NCBI RefSeq assembly: GCF_006542275.1 | Contig: NZ_CP041217.1 | Location: 1,473,501 to 1,537,500 of the forward strand | DNA from: Saccharibacillus brassicae | Lineage (GTDB): Bacteria > Bacillota > Bacilli > Paenibacillales > Paenibacillaceae | Direction of reading: 5' to 3' | DNA: 64,000 nt | Shown here: positions 24,929 through 33,534 of the stretch, one piece after another | Layout: every line of letters starts with the position of its first letter | Position numbering within the stretch: the first letter of the stretch is position 1 | Position numbers and translations under genes: made by a program | The notes under the pieces: generated by a model | The model's database searches: none | The model's input: the letters and a program-made list of their open reading frames with translations, nothing else | What the model was told of the DNA's origin: nothing

Positions 24929-26347
24929 TCAGAACGGCCATTCTTCGCCGCGGCTTCCCGTCAGTACGATTCGGTCTTCGTTGGCATGCGGATTGGCGAA
25001 AAATCCGGCGGCAAAGCGCGCGGCTTCCGCGATCGAAGCCGGCAGCGAAGTCATCGGCGCGTTCGACGCCGCCGAAGCTTCGCCCGCATGTGAATCGCCC
25101 GCAGGCTTCGGCATCAAGCCGGGATCGTACAGCCGGAACGTGTAGCCGTCCCGGCGCAGGTCGTTGAACAGCAGGCGGGCCTGCATATGCAGCGCCGTAT
25201 GGGCCATGGCGCGGCCGATCGGCCCCGCATGCTCGCCTGCGGAGATGCTGCCTTCGCGCGACGAGACGAAGCAGATGCGCTTCAACCCGTCTGCGCCTTC
25301 CATCAGCGGCAGCAGCCGCTCGACCGCGCGCAGCGGCGTCAGCGCGTACGTCTCGTAATCGCCGAGACGCCCGTCCGTCGTCTCTTCGGCGCCGCTGTCC
25401 GCCGCGGCCGGCAGCGAAGCGCCGGCTACAGCGTCATCCGGGCCGCCCTGCGGCAGGCCCGGCTGCGGCGAAGCGGCAGCCCCGGGCGCGATCTCGCCCG
25501 CATTCAACACCAGCAGATCAAGGCGGCCCGAGAGCTCGGCCGTCAGGCGCGCCGCTTCGCCCAGCGCGCCGGGCTGCCGCGCATCCAGCGGCACGACATG
25601 CAGCCGGCCGTGCTCCGGCAGCCGCTGCGCGGTGTCCGCAACCGCAGCGGAAGGCTCCGCCGCGCTTCCGGCAGCGGCCGGCGGCGCCGCTTCTGCGCCG
25701 CGCTCCGCGCCGCCGGGCGGCCGCTCGGCGTATTGCAGCCTATGCGCCGCTTCCGGCGCCTGCTCCGCAGAAGGCTCAGTTTCCGCCGCGACAAAAGCTC
25801 CGGCCGCGTTCGACGCGTTCGGGTCCGCTCCGTGAGCGGGGCGTTCGTCTTCTTCGGCATAAGCCGGATCGCTGGCTCCAAGCTTCGGGCGGGCGTTGGT
25901 CTCCGGCCCGAAAGCGACCGAACCTTCAAAATCGTCCAGTCCCGACGTGCCGGTGCCGGTCGGAATGTCGCGGTTCTCGCCGATATGCGAGCCGTGCGTC
26001 CAGCCGCTCCGCGGCGGCTCGGAGGAAGCTTCGGTGGATGCTTCTTTGGATGCTTCGGTGGATGCTTCAATAGAAGCTTCGGAGGAAACTTCGACCGCGC
26101 TGCCCGGAAGAGCCGGCGCCTCGGAAGCGGGAGCGATCGTGCCGCCCCAGCCGTCGTCGGCCGCTCTCTGCTCGGCCGATTCGCCCGGCGTTCCGTTTCC
26201 GTTGTCCGTACCGGGCTGGCGCTCTGCCCCTGCTTCGGAAGGCGCGGGGTCGCCGCCGATCACGTTCCAGCCGCGGGATACCAGTTCCCGTCCCAATGCC
26301 GCTCCGAACGGTTCGCGCAAATTCAAAATCCATGCGGTTCTGTCCAT
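24929..26347 (-). CDS. Degenerate SDR paralog with long disordered insertions
   Basis: 472 residues. The ends align with the neighbouring SDR: N-terminus MDRTAWILNLREPFGAALGREL and C-terminal part LKRICFVSSREGSIS ... GYTFRLYDPGLMP ... EEWPF. The glycine-rich cofactor loop is not TGxxxGxG. The catalytic Tyr and Lys align to Arg379 and His383 (GRAMAHTAL against AYCMSKAAL). About 210 residues (33-245) are low-complexity Ala/Glu/Ser/Pro, including EASIEASTEASKEASTEASSE, and ~287-325 is a second insertion. The frame is open throughout with SDR-like codon use, so this is a pseudoenzyme rather than a pseudogene. The start at 26347 has GAGGAGGAAGAG 4-9 nt upstream. Any role, such as scaffold or partner of the active paralog, is speculative. 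Confidence 0.8.
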   Translation of the reverse strand: MDRTAWILNLREPFGAALGRELVSRGWNVIGGDPAPSEAGAERQPGTDNGNGTPGESAEQRAADDGWGGTIAPASEAPALPGSAVEVSSEASIEASTEASKEASTEASSEPPRSGWTHGSHIGENRDIPTGTGTSGLDDFEGSVAFGPETNARPKLGASDPAYAEEDERPAHGADPNASNAAGAFVAAETEPSAEQAPEAAHRLQYAERPPGGAERGAEAAPPAAAGSAAEPSAAVADTAQRLPEHGRLHVVPLDARQPGALGEAARLTAELSGRLDLLVLNAGEIAPGAAASPQPGLPQGGPDDAVAGASLPAAADSGAEETTDGRLGDYETYALTPLRAVERLLPLMEGADGLKRICFVSSREGSISAGEHAGPIGRAMAHTALHMQARLLFNDLRRDGYTFRLYDPGLMPKPAGDSHAGEASAASNAPMTSLPASIAEAARFAAGFFANPHANEDRIVLTGSRGEEWPF

Positions 26348-26384
26348 GCTCTCTTCCTCCTCTTGGATTGCTGCTTGGGCGGCC

Positions 26385-27038
26385 TTAGATCGACTGCCCG
26401 GCCGGCGCCTGCTTGGCGCACCAGTACAGCGCGCTGCGCAGCAGGCGCAAATACCTCGGATGCGTCCATACGCCAAGCTCGTGCCCCGGCGTCAGCACGG
26501 CCACGCGGCCGCGCCCGTAAGTGCGCGTCCAGCCGCCCGGCTGGGCGCCGTGCTTCGATACCGTCGTCATGATCAGGTCCGCGACGGGATCTTCCCATTC
26601 CATAAAATAGTGTTCGTCGTGCACGGCGAATTCTTCGATGCCTGCCGCGATCGGATGCTGCTTGTCCGGCCGGATCGTCACTTCGCACGCTTCGGGGTGA
26701 TGCGTGAACACGCCGCCCAGCAGACGGCGGAACAGCCCTTCTTCCTTGTCATAGCCGGCGGTGCCTGCGTGCACGGCCAGCAGTGCCCCGCCGCGCTCGA
26801 CGTAATGCTCGAACGCCTGCTGGACGTTTTCGTTCATCCAGTACGCTTTTTCCTCGTCCGATTGGCTGTTCGAACGGCACACCAGCACAACCGGATAATC
26901 ACCCAGGCGCGCGGGATCGAACTCTTCCACGCGGTCGGTCAGCGTAAATTGGAATTCGTTCTCGTCCAGCTGCGCCAAGCCCTGCCGGATCGTGTCCGCG
27001 GGATGCCAGCGATCTTCGCAAATGACCCATACCTTCAT
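26385..27038 (-). CDS. ThuA-like domain protein
   Basis: 217 residues with the ThuA (trehalose utilisation, PF06283) flavodoxin/GATase-like fold. Landmarks are MKVWVICEDRWHP at the N-terminus, RGGALLAVHAGTAGY (the glutamine-amidotransferase-like elbow without a Cys), GGVFTHHPE, DEHYFMEW, and RVAVLTPGHELGVWTHPRYLRLLRSALYWC at the C-terminus. In rhizobia ThuA works with ThuB in trehalose/maltitol oxidation to 3-keto sugars, and related proteins handle keto-sugar derivatives; the exact substrate here is unknown. The start at 27038 is chosen for GGGAGAG about 6 nt upstream. It lies 37 bp before the degenerate SDR, as first gene of the three-gene operon ThuA-SDR-SDR. Confidence 0.88.
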   Translation of the reverse strand: MKVWVICEDRWHPADTIRQGLAQLDENEFQFTLTDRVEEFDPARLGDYPVVLVCRSNSQSDEEKAYWMNENVQQAFEHYVERGGALLAVHAGTAGYDKEEGLFRRLLGGVFTHHPEACEVTIRPDKQHPIAAGIEEFAVHDEHYFMEWEDPVADLIMTTVSKHGAQPGGWTRTYGRGRVAVLTPGHELGVWTHPRYLRLLRSALYWCAKQAPAGQSI

Positions 27039-27191
27039 TTTGTTCTCTCCCTTCGTTCGTCGAGCGGCCGATCCGCAAACGCTTTCCAAAATTCCGTCCG
27101 GCGACCGCTATGTAAGTTCGGGTATACGTAATGTTATTACACTTCAAAAGTGCGCTTGTCTCTTTATGACGGGTTTTTCTTTTGAAACGAC

Positions 27192-27241
27192 AAAAAAGCC
27201 TGCTTCCCTTATCCCCGGTGGAGGAAAGAAAACAGGCTTTA
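27192..27241 (-). terminator. Rho-independent terminator (minus)
   Basis: On minus: AAAGCCTG ... CAGGCTTTTTTG, with inner pairing TTTCCTCCACCGGGGATAAGG. It ends the MATE gene. Confidence 0.8.
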
Positions 27242-27258
27242 TGCGGGCCGTGCCGGAT

Positions 27259-28680
27259 TTAAGCTGACGGAGCCGGAGAAGACGTGCGGTTCTCGCCCTG
27301 CTCCGATTCGTGATGCTCGATCAGCGAATGCTTTTTCCAGACCCGGCTCTTCCAGCGCATGTACATGACGGCTACCCGGATCCATTCGTCGGCCGCGATC
27401 GCGAGCCAGATGCCGGGCAGGCCCATATTCATCTGGAACACGAGCACGTACCCGAGCGGAAGGCTGATGCCGACCATCGAGACGAGTCCGACGTAGACCG
27501 GGAACTTGGCGTCGCCGGCGGCGCGGAGCGAACCGATGACGATCATGTTGAACGTCCGGGCCGTCTCCAGTACAATGCTCAGCACGAGCACCTGCGTTGC
27601 CATGCGGATAATGTCCGCGTCGTCGGTGAACAGGCCCACGAGCGGATGACGCAGCAGGATCACGACGAGATCGACGATCACGGTGATGACGAGCGCCCGT
27701 TTGACGCTGCTCCACACTTGATGGTAAGCGTCTTCCTTGCGGTTCGCGCCGACGAGGCGGCCGACGATGATGCCTGTTCCGATCGCTACGGCGACCGCGA
27801 ACAGATAGATGAACATCGAGATGTTCGTCGCGTATTGTCGCGCGGCCAGCGCCTGGGCGCCGAGGAACGTCGCGTAGAAGAAGAAGATCATCTGGCACGA
27901 CTGGTACGTAATTTGTTCCAGCGCGGACGGCACGCCGATCCGCAAAATTTTCATAATATATTCGCGGGTGAGGTTAATGTAGAACTTGAATTGGATACGG
28001 ACTTCCATGACCTGGTACAGCATCCAGAACAGCACGACCGCCGCGACGGCGCGGCTGATCACCGTGGAGATCGCGGCCCCTTCGACGCCCATCGCGGGGA
28101 AGCCGAGGTGACCGAAGATCATGACGTAACCGCCCGCCACGCTCAGGATGTTCATCCCGAGCGCCACGAACATGGTCAGCTTCGTCTGTCCGTACGTCCG
28201 GATCGTGGCCGACAGCATATTGATCAGCGCCTGCAGGAAAATCGCGCCGCCGACAATATGCATATACGACTTGGCGTAGGCGAGAATATCGCCGTGCAGG
28301 TTCAGCGCAACCATCATATGATGGCCGAACACGAGGAAGAACGCGCTCATGGTCAGGCCCAGCATCAGATTGAGCGTCAGCGACAAGCCGGAAATCTTGG
28401 CGGCCTCGTAATGGTTGCGGGCTCCCAAATATTGCGCGATAACGATAGCGGCGCCGTTACCCACGACTTCAAGAATGAGGATGGCGATCGAGATGACCTG
28501 GTTGGCCGCACCGACGGCCGCTACCGCATCATCCGATACGCCGCTCAACATCATTGTATCAGTGATCCCCATCAACATGAACAGAAAGACTTCCAGGAAT
28601 ATCGGCCAGGTCAAACGGAACAGATTGAATTCGCGCTCCAGCGGAAGTTTGGCTGCGGCGGCTCCGTTTTTCGTTTTCAT
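27259..28680 (-). CDS. MATE family multidrug/metabolite exporter
   Basis: 473 residues, twelve hydrophobic segments in two halves. The first half starts LFRLTWPIFLEVFLFMLMGITDTMMLSGVSDDAVAAVGAANQ, the standard MatE entry; the second begins GVPSALEQITYQSCQMIFFFYATFLG. MATE proteins use Na+ or H+ gradients to expel cationic drugs or metabolites. The start at 28680 has GGAGGGCGAAGAG directly upstream; a longer frame to 28737 has no ribosome binding site. It is monocistronic with a terminator at 27192. The hydrophilic C-terminal tail (LIEHHESEQGENRTSSPAPSA) is unremarkable. The substrate is not predictable from sequence. Confidence 0.93.
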   Translation of the reverse strand: MKTKNGAAAAKLPLEREFNLFRLTWPIFLEVFLFMLMGITDTMMLSGVSDDAVAAVGAANQVISIAILILEVVGNGAAIVIAQYLGARNHYEAAKISGLSLTLNLMLGLTMSAFFLVFGHHMMVALNLHGDILAYAKSYMHIVGGAIFLQALINMLSATIRTYGQTKLTMFVALGMNILSVAGGYVMIFGHLGFPAMGVEGAAISTVISRAVAAVVLFWMLYQVMEVRIQFKFYINLTREYIMKILRIGVPSALEQITYQSCQMIFFFYATFLGAQALAARQYATNISMFIYLFAVAVAIGTGIIVGRLVGANRKEDAYHQVWSSVKRALVITVIVDLVVILLRHPLVGLFTDDADIIRMATQVLVLSIVLETARTFNMIVIGSLRAAGDAKFPVYVGLVSMVGISLPLGYVLVFQMNMGLPGIWLAIAADEWIRVAVMYMRWKSRVWKKHSLIEHHESEQGENRTSSPAPSA

Positions 28681-28850
28681 CTCTTCGCCCTCCTTCGATC
28701 GTTTGGCATCATGATGCCGAAATGAAAATTCCGACATATTGAAACAAAACGTATCTTAGCACGGCAAAGATGAAAAATCATCATTTTTTGCGAAATTTCC
28801 TGAAAATTATATAAATACCTGTTTCAAGTTCCGTTTTGGGCTATTTCGCT

Positions 28851-30038
28851 TCATATATGCACGGCCTGCGTATCCGGCATTTCTTGCGACGCGTACTCTT
28901 TTTCCGCGCGATGCACCCGGTTGCGTCCATGCTTCTTCGCTTCGTACAGCGCCAGGTCGCAGCATTTGTACACCCGCTCCAGTTCGGAGCGGTGTTCGGG
29001 CACGAACGTCAGCGCGCCGATGCTCAGCGTATACGTGCCCGAAGCGGTCACCGCCGCGCGGATGCGTTCGGCCAGCAGCGTCGATTCGGCTTCGTTGAAG
29101 CCCGGCAGCAAAATCGCGAACTCGTCGCCGCCGTAGCGCCCGAACAGGTCGGCCGGCCCAAGCTGCCGCGAGACGATATGGCTCATCTCCCGCAGCACGC
29201 GGTCGCCGATATCGTGCCCGTACGTATCGTTGATCCGTTTGAAGCCGTCGATATCGAACAGCAGAAAAGACACCGGACAACCGCGCTTGGCATGTTGATC
29301 CAATACGACGCCCGCTTTGTTCAGAAAAGTACGCCGATTCCAGATCTGGGTGAGGTCGTCGAGGCTGGCCAGCCGCAGCAGTTCTTCGTCCGCTTTTTGC
29401 TTGGCGAGCAGCACGAAGCCGGTATTGGCCAGCATCATCGTGAGGTAGGCGGCAAGCGAGAACAGGCTGCGGCTGACGCTTGCGGACAGCAGCGCTCCGG
29501 CTCCGTCGCCCAACAGGGCGGATGAAGCCCGGATCAGCAGCGCGGCGGCGACGAAGGCGTAGAGAACGCCCATCAGCCTGCGCAGCGCCGGCGCCTCCCG
29601 CACGGCCAGCAGCCGAAGCGCCGGCGGCGCGATCAGCGCGGCCGAGAACACGGAAGCGATCACGATGCGCACGGCTTCCTCATTGTACAGCAGCATAGCC
29701 GCATGGAACGACAAAACGGCCGACAGCACCACTGCCGTCCCGATCCGCTTCGCCCGGGGCGTCAGCGCTCCCTGAAGCCGCAGCAGAGCCGCGGCTTCGA
29801 GCGCCGTTCCGAGAAACAGCAGCGTATTGGACAGCGAGAGGACGGCCAGCGGACCGATCTGATCTTTGAGCAGCATCAGCGCCCAGGCTCCGGACTGCAG
29901 CAGCTTGGCGGTAAAAAAAAGCGAGATCGAGTGATCCCGGCTCTCGCTTCGACGATAAGCGCTCAGCAAAACGACAGTAAGCAGATGTCCGCAAATGAGC
30001 GAAATATAGACCGTTTGCGCATCAAGATGAAAAGTCAT
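28851..30038 (-). CDS. Membrane-bound diguanylate cyclase (GGDEF)
   Basis: 395 residues. About seven transmembrane helices occupy residues 1-215. A short linker leads to a GGDEF domain (~225-385) with DDLTQIWNRRTF, FDIDGFKRINDTYGHDIGDRVL and an intact active-site loop RYGGDEFAILLPG. It should make c-di-GMP from two GTP. The product-inhibition I-site RxxD, expected just before GGDEF, reads GPAD, so feedback inhibition through that site is probably lost. The start at 30038 avoids a long overlap with the GNAT gene, whose stop is at 30059; a GGGAAG lies ~15 nt upstream, so the exact start is uncertain. The sensory membrane part matches no named domain I can identify. Confidence 0.88.
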   Translation of the reverse strand: MTFHLDAQTVYISLICGHLLTVVLLSAYRRSESRDHSISLFFTAKLLQSGAWALMLLKDQIGPLAVLSLSNTLLFLGTALEAAALLRLQGALTPRAKRIGTAVVLSAVLSFHAAMLLYNEEAVRIVIASVFSAALIAPPALRLLAVREAPALRRLMGVLYAFVAAALLIRASSALLGDGAGALLSASVSRSLFSLAAYLTMMLANTGFVLLAKQKADEELLRLASLDDLTQIWNRRTFLNKAGVVLDQHAKRGCPVSFLLFDIDGFKRINDTYGHDIGDRVLREMSHIVSRQLGPADLFGRYGGDEFAILLPGFNEAESTLLAERIRAAVTASGTYTLSIGALTFVPEHRSELERVYKCCDLALYEAKKHGRNRVHRAEKEYASQEMPDTQAVHI

Positions 30039-30058
30039 GAGGAGTCGCACTCTTCCCT

Positions 30059-30580
30059 TCAGATCGTGAGCTGAACGATATCGGGCCAATGCAAAGCGAT
30101 CTCGGTAAAGGACTGCTCCCCGATCCGGATCTCTTTGCGTTCAATTTCCTCGCTGCCGAGCTTTTGGTAAAAACGAACGGCCGGGTTCTGTTCCAGCACC
30201 CAAACCATAAGCGAACGGTAGCCTTTTTTGCGCAGCTCCTCCAGCAGTACCCCGAACATGGCGCGGCCGATGCCTTTGCGCTGTTCGCTCTGCAGCAGGT
30301 ACACGGCGTACAACTCGGCCTCCTGCGCCCTGCCCGTTTCGCGGTCTACGCCGTAATCGAGAAAGCCGCACACCTGGCCGCGTTCGTTCTCGGCGACCAG
30401 CACGCCTTCTCCGGGTTCGGGTTGGCTCAGGCGCTTCTCCCACCGGGTGCGGTGTTCTTCCATGGACAGCTTATCCAGATAAGCGTCCGCGATAATGCCT
30501 TTGTACGTCGTTTTCCAGCTGTCGACATGAACCTGAGCAATGCCGGCGGCATCTTCAGGTTGGGCGAATCTGATCTTCAT
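30059..30580 (-). CDS. GNAT family N-acetyltransferase
   Basis: 173 residues, normal GNAT size. The N-terminal strand MKIRFAQPEDAAGIAQVHVDSWKTTYKGII is typical of the subgroup. The acetyl-CoA pyrophosphate-binding motif is LLQSEQRKGIGRAMF (Q/RxxGxG/A), and the terminal motif B carries NPAVRFYQKLGSEE. The acceptor is unknown; such proteins acetylate small amines, antibiotics or protein N-termini. AGAGGAG precedes the ATG. It lies 20 bp upstream of the diguanylate cyclase gene on the same strand and is probably cotranscribed, though a shared pathway is not evident. Confidence 0.9.
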   Translation of the reverse strand: MKIRFAQPEDAAGIAQVHVDSWKTTYKGIIADAYLDKLSMEEHRTRWEKRLSQPEPGEGVLVAENERGQVCGFLDYGVDRETGRAQEAELYAVYLLQSEQRKGIGRAMFGVLLEELRKKGYRSLMVWVLEQNPAVRFYQKLGSEEIERKEIRIGEQSFTEIALHWPDIVQLTI

Positions 30581-30774
30581 GGGGCTCGCTCCTCTGCAAA
30601 AAGTTCAGGTAACGGGATGATCGAATAACGAACCGGACTCGATCCACGACTGGGAAACGGCAAGCTTTTACGCGTTAGAGATAGGATTCGGCGTCTTTGT
30701 ACGAATTCCTGCCGCAAGAAGCAAGTTATTTCCAAACGTGCGCGCTTATTGCCGCCTCTTTGTCCAAATCATGG

Positions 30775-30806
30775 CAAAAAGCCGCTCTCCGAAAAGAGCG
30801 GCTTCC
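30775..30806 (-). terminator. Rho-independent terminator of glgP (minus)
   Basis: On minus: GCCGCTCTTTTCGGAGAGCGGC followed by TTTTTGCC; 8-bp GC-rich stem. Confidence 0.85.
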
Positions 30807-30843
30807 GTTTCTATTGAGTGAGCGGCTGTGCAAAAAAATTGGA

Positions 30844-33282
30844 TCAGCGCGTGGTCAGGCGGCTACCGACGCCGACCGGCTTGATGCCCCAGATGTCCGA
30901 CGCGTATTCGCCGATCGTGCGGTCGCCGGCGAAACGGCCGGATTTGGCGATATTGAGAATCGCTTTTTCCGTCCACAGTTTCGTGTTCCGGTAATCGATG
31001 CCGATCTGCTCCTGCGCCTGCGCGTAGTCCGCGAAATCCCGCAGGACGAAGTATTCGTCGTTGTGGCTGAGCAGCGAATGGTAGATCGAATCGAAGCTCT
31101 GGCCGTTTTGGCAAAACGGGCCCTGAATAAGCTGATCCAGCACTTTTTTGACACGATCGTCGCTGTTATAGATTCCCTGCGCCGAGTAGCCGCCTTCGCG
31201 GTAATACTGCTCGACTTCTTCGATCCGCAGTCCGAACAGGTACATGCCTTCGTCGCCGAGCGATTCGTACATTTCGACGTTGGCGCCGTCGAGCGTGCCG
31301 ATCGTCAACGCGCCGTTCATCATGAACTTCATGTTGCCGGTGCCCGAAGCTTCTTTGCCCGCGGTCGAGATCTGTTCGCTCACGTCGGCCGCCGGCACGA
31401 TTTTTTCGGCCAGCGAGACGGAGTAGTTTTCCAGGAAAAATACGTTCAGCAGATCTTTGGTCTGCGGATCGTTGTTGACGGTGTCCGCGATATTGTTGAT
31501 CAGCTTGATGATCTGCTTGGCCATATAATAACCCGGAGCCGCTTTGGCGCCGAAAATAAACGTGCGCGGCGTCAGGTCGAGCGCAGGATTCTCCTTGATC
31601 CGGTTGTACAGATCCATAATATGCAGCGCGTTCAGCAGTTGGCGCTTGTACGCATGCAGCCGCTTGACCTGCACGTCGAAGATCGAATTCGGATCGACGG
31701 TCGCGCCGTGCTTCTTATGAATATACGCGGCCAGACGCTCTTTGTTTTTGCGCTTGACGCTGCGAATCTTCTCCTGCACGACGGCGTCGCCGGTATGCTT
31801 GAGCAGTTCGTTCAGCTGATCGGGCTGCTTTTTCCAGGCGGAGCCGATCGTCTCTTCCAGCAGGTTCTCCAGTTCCGGATTGGCGTGCATCAGCCAGCGG
31901 CGGTGCGTGATGCCGTTCGTCTTGTTGTTGAAACGTTCCGGGTACAGTTCGTAAAAGTCTTTCATTTCGCGCTTCTTGAGAATATCCGTGTGCAGCGCGG
32001 CCACGCCGTTGATGCTGTGGCTGCCGTGGATCGCCAGATGCGCCATCTTGATCTGCCCGCCTTCGATGATCGCCATGCGCGACACGCGCTCCTGGTCGCC
32101 CGGGTACTGCTCCAGCAGCGAGGCGCAGAACCGTTTGTTCAGTTCTTCGATGATCATGTGGACGCGCGGCAGCAGTTCGCGGATCATCTGCTCCGGCCAC
32201 GTTTCGAGCGCTTCGCTCAAAATCGTATGGTTCGTGTAGGACACGGTGCGCGTCACGATGCTCCAGGCGTCTTCCCAGCCGAAGCCCTTTTCGTCCATCA
32301 GGATGCGCATCAGCTCCGGAATGACCAGCGTCGGATGCGTATCGTTGATATGGATCGCGACTTTGTCGGCCAGGCGGTCATGCGGTAGACGCAGTTTGTC
32401 GAACGTGCGCAGCACGCTCTGCAGGCCGGCGGAACAGAGGAAATATTCCTGCTTCAGGCGCAGCAGCTTGCCTTCGTATTGGGAATCGTCCGGGTAGAGG
32501 AATTCGGACACGGTCTCGACCGAACGCTTGTAGTCCAGGAAATTGTAATAGTTGCCTCCGAAGCCGCGCGTCGGATCGGCAGCCGATTCGGCGCTCCACA
32601 GACGCAGCGTGTTGACCGCGGAATTCTCGTAGCCGACGATCGGCACGTCGTAAGGCACCGCCCAGACGTCTTCGCCGTTTTTGGTCTCGTACACGAGGCG
32701 GCCGTTTTGTTCATGGCTCTCGACGTTCCCCCAGAAGCGGACGTTGACTTTTTTGTCGCCGCGGCGCACTTCCCAGACGTTGCCCTTTTGCAGCCAGTAA
32801 TCCGGCAGTTCGACCTGATGGCCGTCGATGATCTTCTGTTCAAACAAGCCGTAGCGGTAACGAATGCCGTTGCCGTGTCCGGAATAGCCGAGCGAAGCGA
32901 GCGAGTCGAGGAAACAGGCGGCCAAGCGGCCAAGCCCTCCGTTACCGAGTCCCGCGTCGGCTTCGTATTCTTCGATGTCTTCCAGATCCCAGCCCAGCTC
33001 GCCGAGGCCTTCGCGAACCAGTTCCAGCACGCCCAGGTTCAGCAGGTTGTTGCCAAGCAGGCGGCCCATTAGGAACTCCATGGAAAAATAGTAAACCTGG
33101 CGTTCGCCGTGTTCCGTATAGGCGCGGTTCGTCGCGGCCCAATCCTGGCCGATCCGTTCGCGGATCATGCTGCCGAGCGCGGCGTAGACGTCGTCCTCGG
33201 ACACTTCGTGCATTTGGCGGCCGCTGTTGCCGATCAGCCTCTGCTTGAACTCGATTTTGAATTTCTCTTTATCGGTGAACAT
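30844..33282 (-). CDS. glgP: Glycogen/maltodextrin phosphorylase
   Basis: 812 residues, full length for GT35. It releases glucose-1-phosphate from the non-reducing ends of glycogen. The PLP lysine lies in EASGTGNMKFMMNGALTIGTLDGANVEMYE. Other family landmarks are YFSMEFLMGRLLGNNLLNLG, EADAGLGNGGLGRLAACFLDSLASL and AIHINDTHPTLVIPELMR. The start at 33282 has AAAGGGG 8 nt upstream; an in-frame extension to 33330 has no ribosome binding site. It is the last gene of glgC-glgD-glgP; 252 bp separate it from glgD. No glgA or glgB lies nearby. It ends at a clean terminator (30775). Confidence 0.96.
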   Translation of the reverse strand: MFTDKEKFKIEFKQRLIGNSGRQMHEVSEDDVYAALGSMIRERIGQDWAATNRAYTEHGERQVYYFSMEFLMGRLLGNNLLNLGVLELVREGLGELGWDLEDIEEYEADAGLGNGGLGRLAACFLDSLASLGYSGHGNGIRYRYGLFEQKIIDGHQVELPDYWLQKGNVWEVRRGDKKVNVRFWGNVESHEQNGRLVYETKNGEDVWAVPYDVPIVGYENSAVNTLRLWSAESAADPTRGFGGNYYNFLDYKRSVETVSEFLYPDDSQYEGKLLRLKQEYFLCSAGLQSVLRTFDKLRLPHDRLADKVAIHINDTHPTLVIPELMRILMDEKGFGWEDAWSIVTRTVSYTNHTILSEALETWPEQMIRELLPRVHMIIEELNKRFCASLLEQYPGDQERVSRMAIIEGGQIKMAHLAIHGSHSINGVAALHTDILKKREMKDFYELYPERFNNKTNGITHRRWLMHANPELENLLEETIGSAWKKQPDQLNELLKHTGDAVVQEKIRSVKRKNKERLAAYIHKKHGATVDPNSIFDVQVKRLHAYKRQLLNALHIMDLYNRIKENPALDLTPRTFIFGAKAAPGYYMAKQIIKLINNIADTVNNDPQTKDLLNVFFLENYSVSLAEKIVPAADVSEQISTAGKEASGTGNMKFMMNGALTIGTLDGANVEMYESLGDEGMYLFGLRIEEVEQYYREGGYSAQGIYNSDDRVKKVLDQLIQGPFCQNGQSFDSIYHSLLSHNDEYFVLRDFADYAQAQEQIGIDYRNTKLWTEKAILNIAKSGRFAGDRTIGEYASDIWGIKPVGVGSRLTTR

Positions 33283-33534
33283 GGGTTGAGCCCCTTTCCC
33301 GTCTGGCCGGTCACGTCCGGCGACGGACAAATAAAGTATGGTTTTGTCTGTAACGACTCAGCTGTCGAAGTACCAGTAGGCGTGGATCAAGATGCAAAAA
33401 AGCCTTCCACCACCGCGCTCCAAACATGGAGGCGGCCCAGAAGACCCGTGGGTTTGATACTATTATCGGTTAATCGCCCGGATTTTTTATAGCTGGGTTT
33501 CTTGCCGGGCGATTCCGAATTTTTGAAATATTTG

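Noticed and set aside
33380-33450. Terminator between glgD and glgP
   Set aside because: Only a weak, interrupted stem lies near the T-run; pairing is not convincing.
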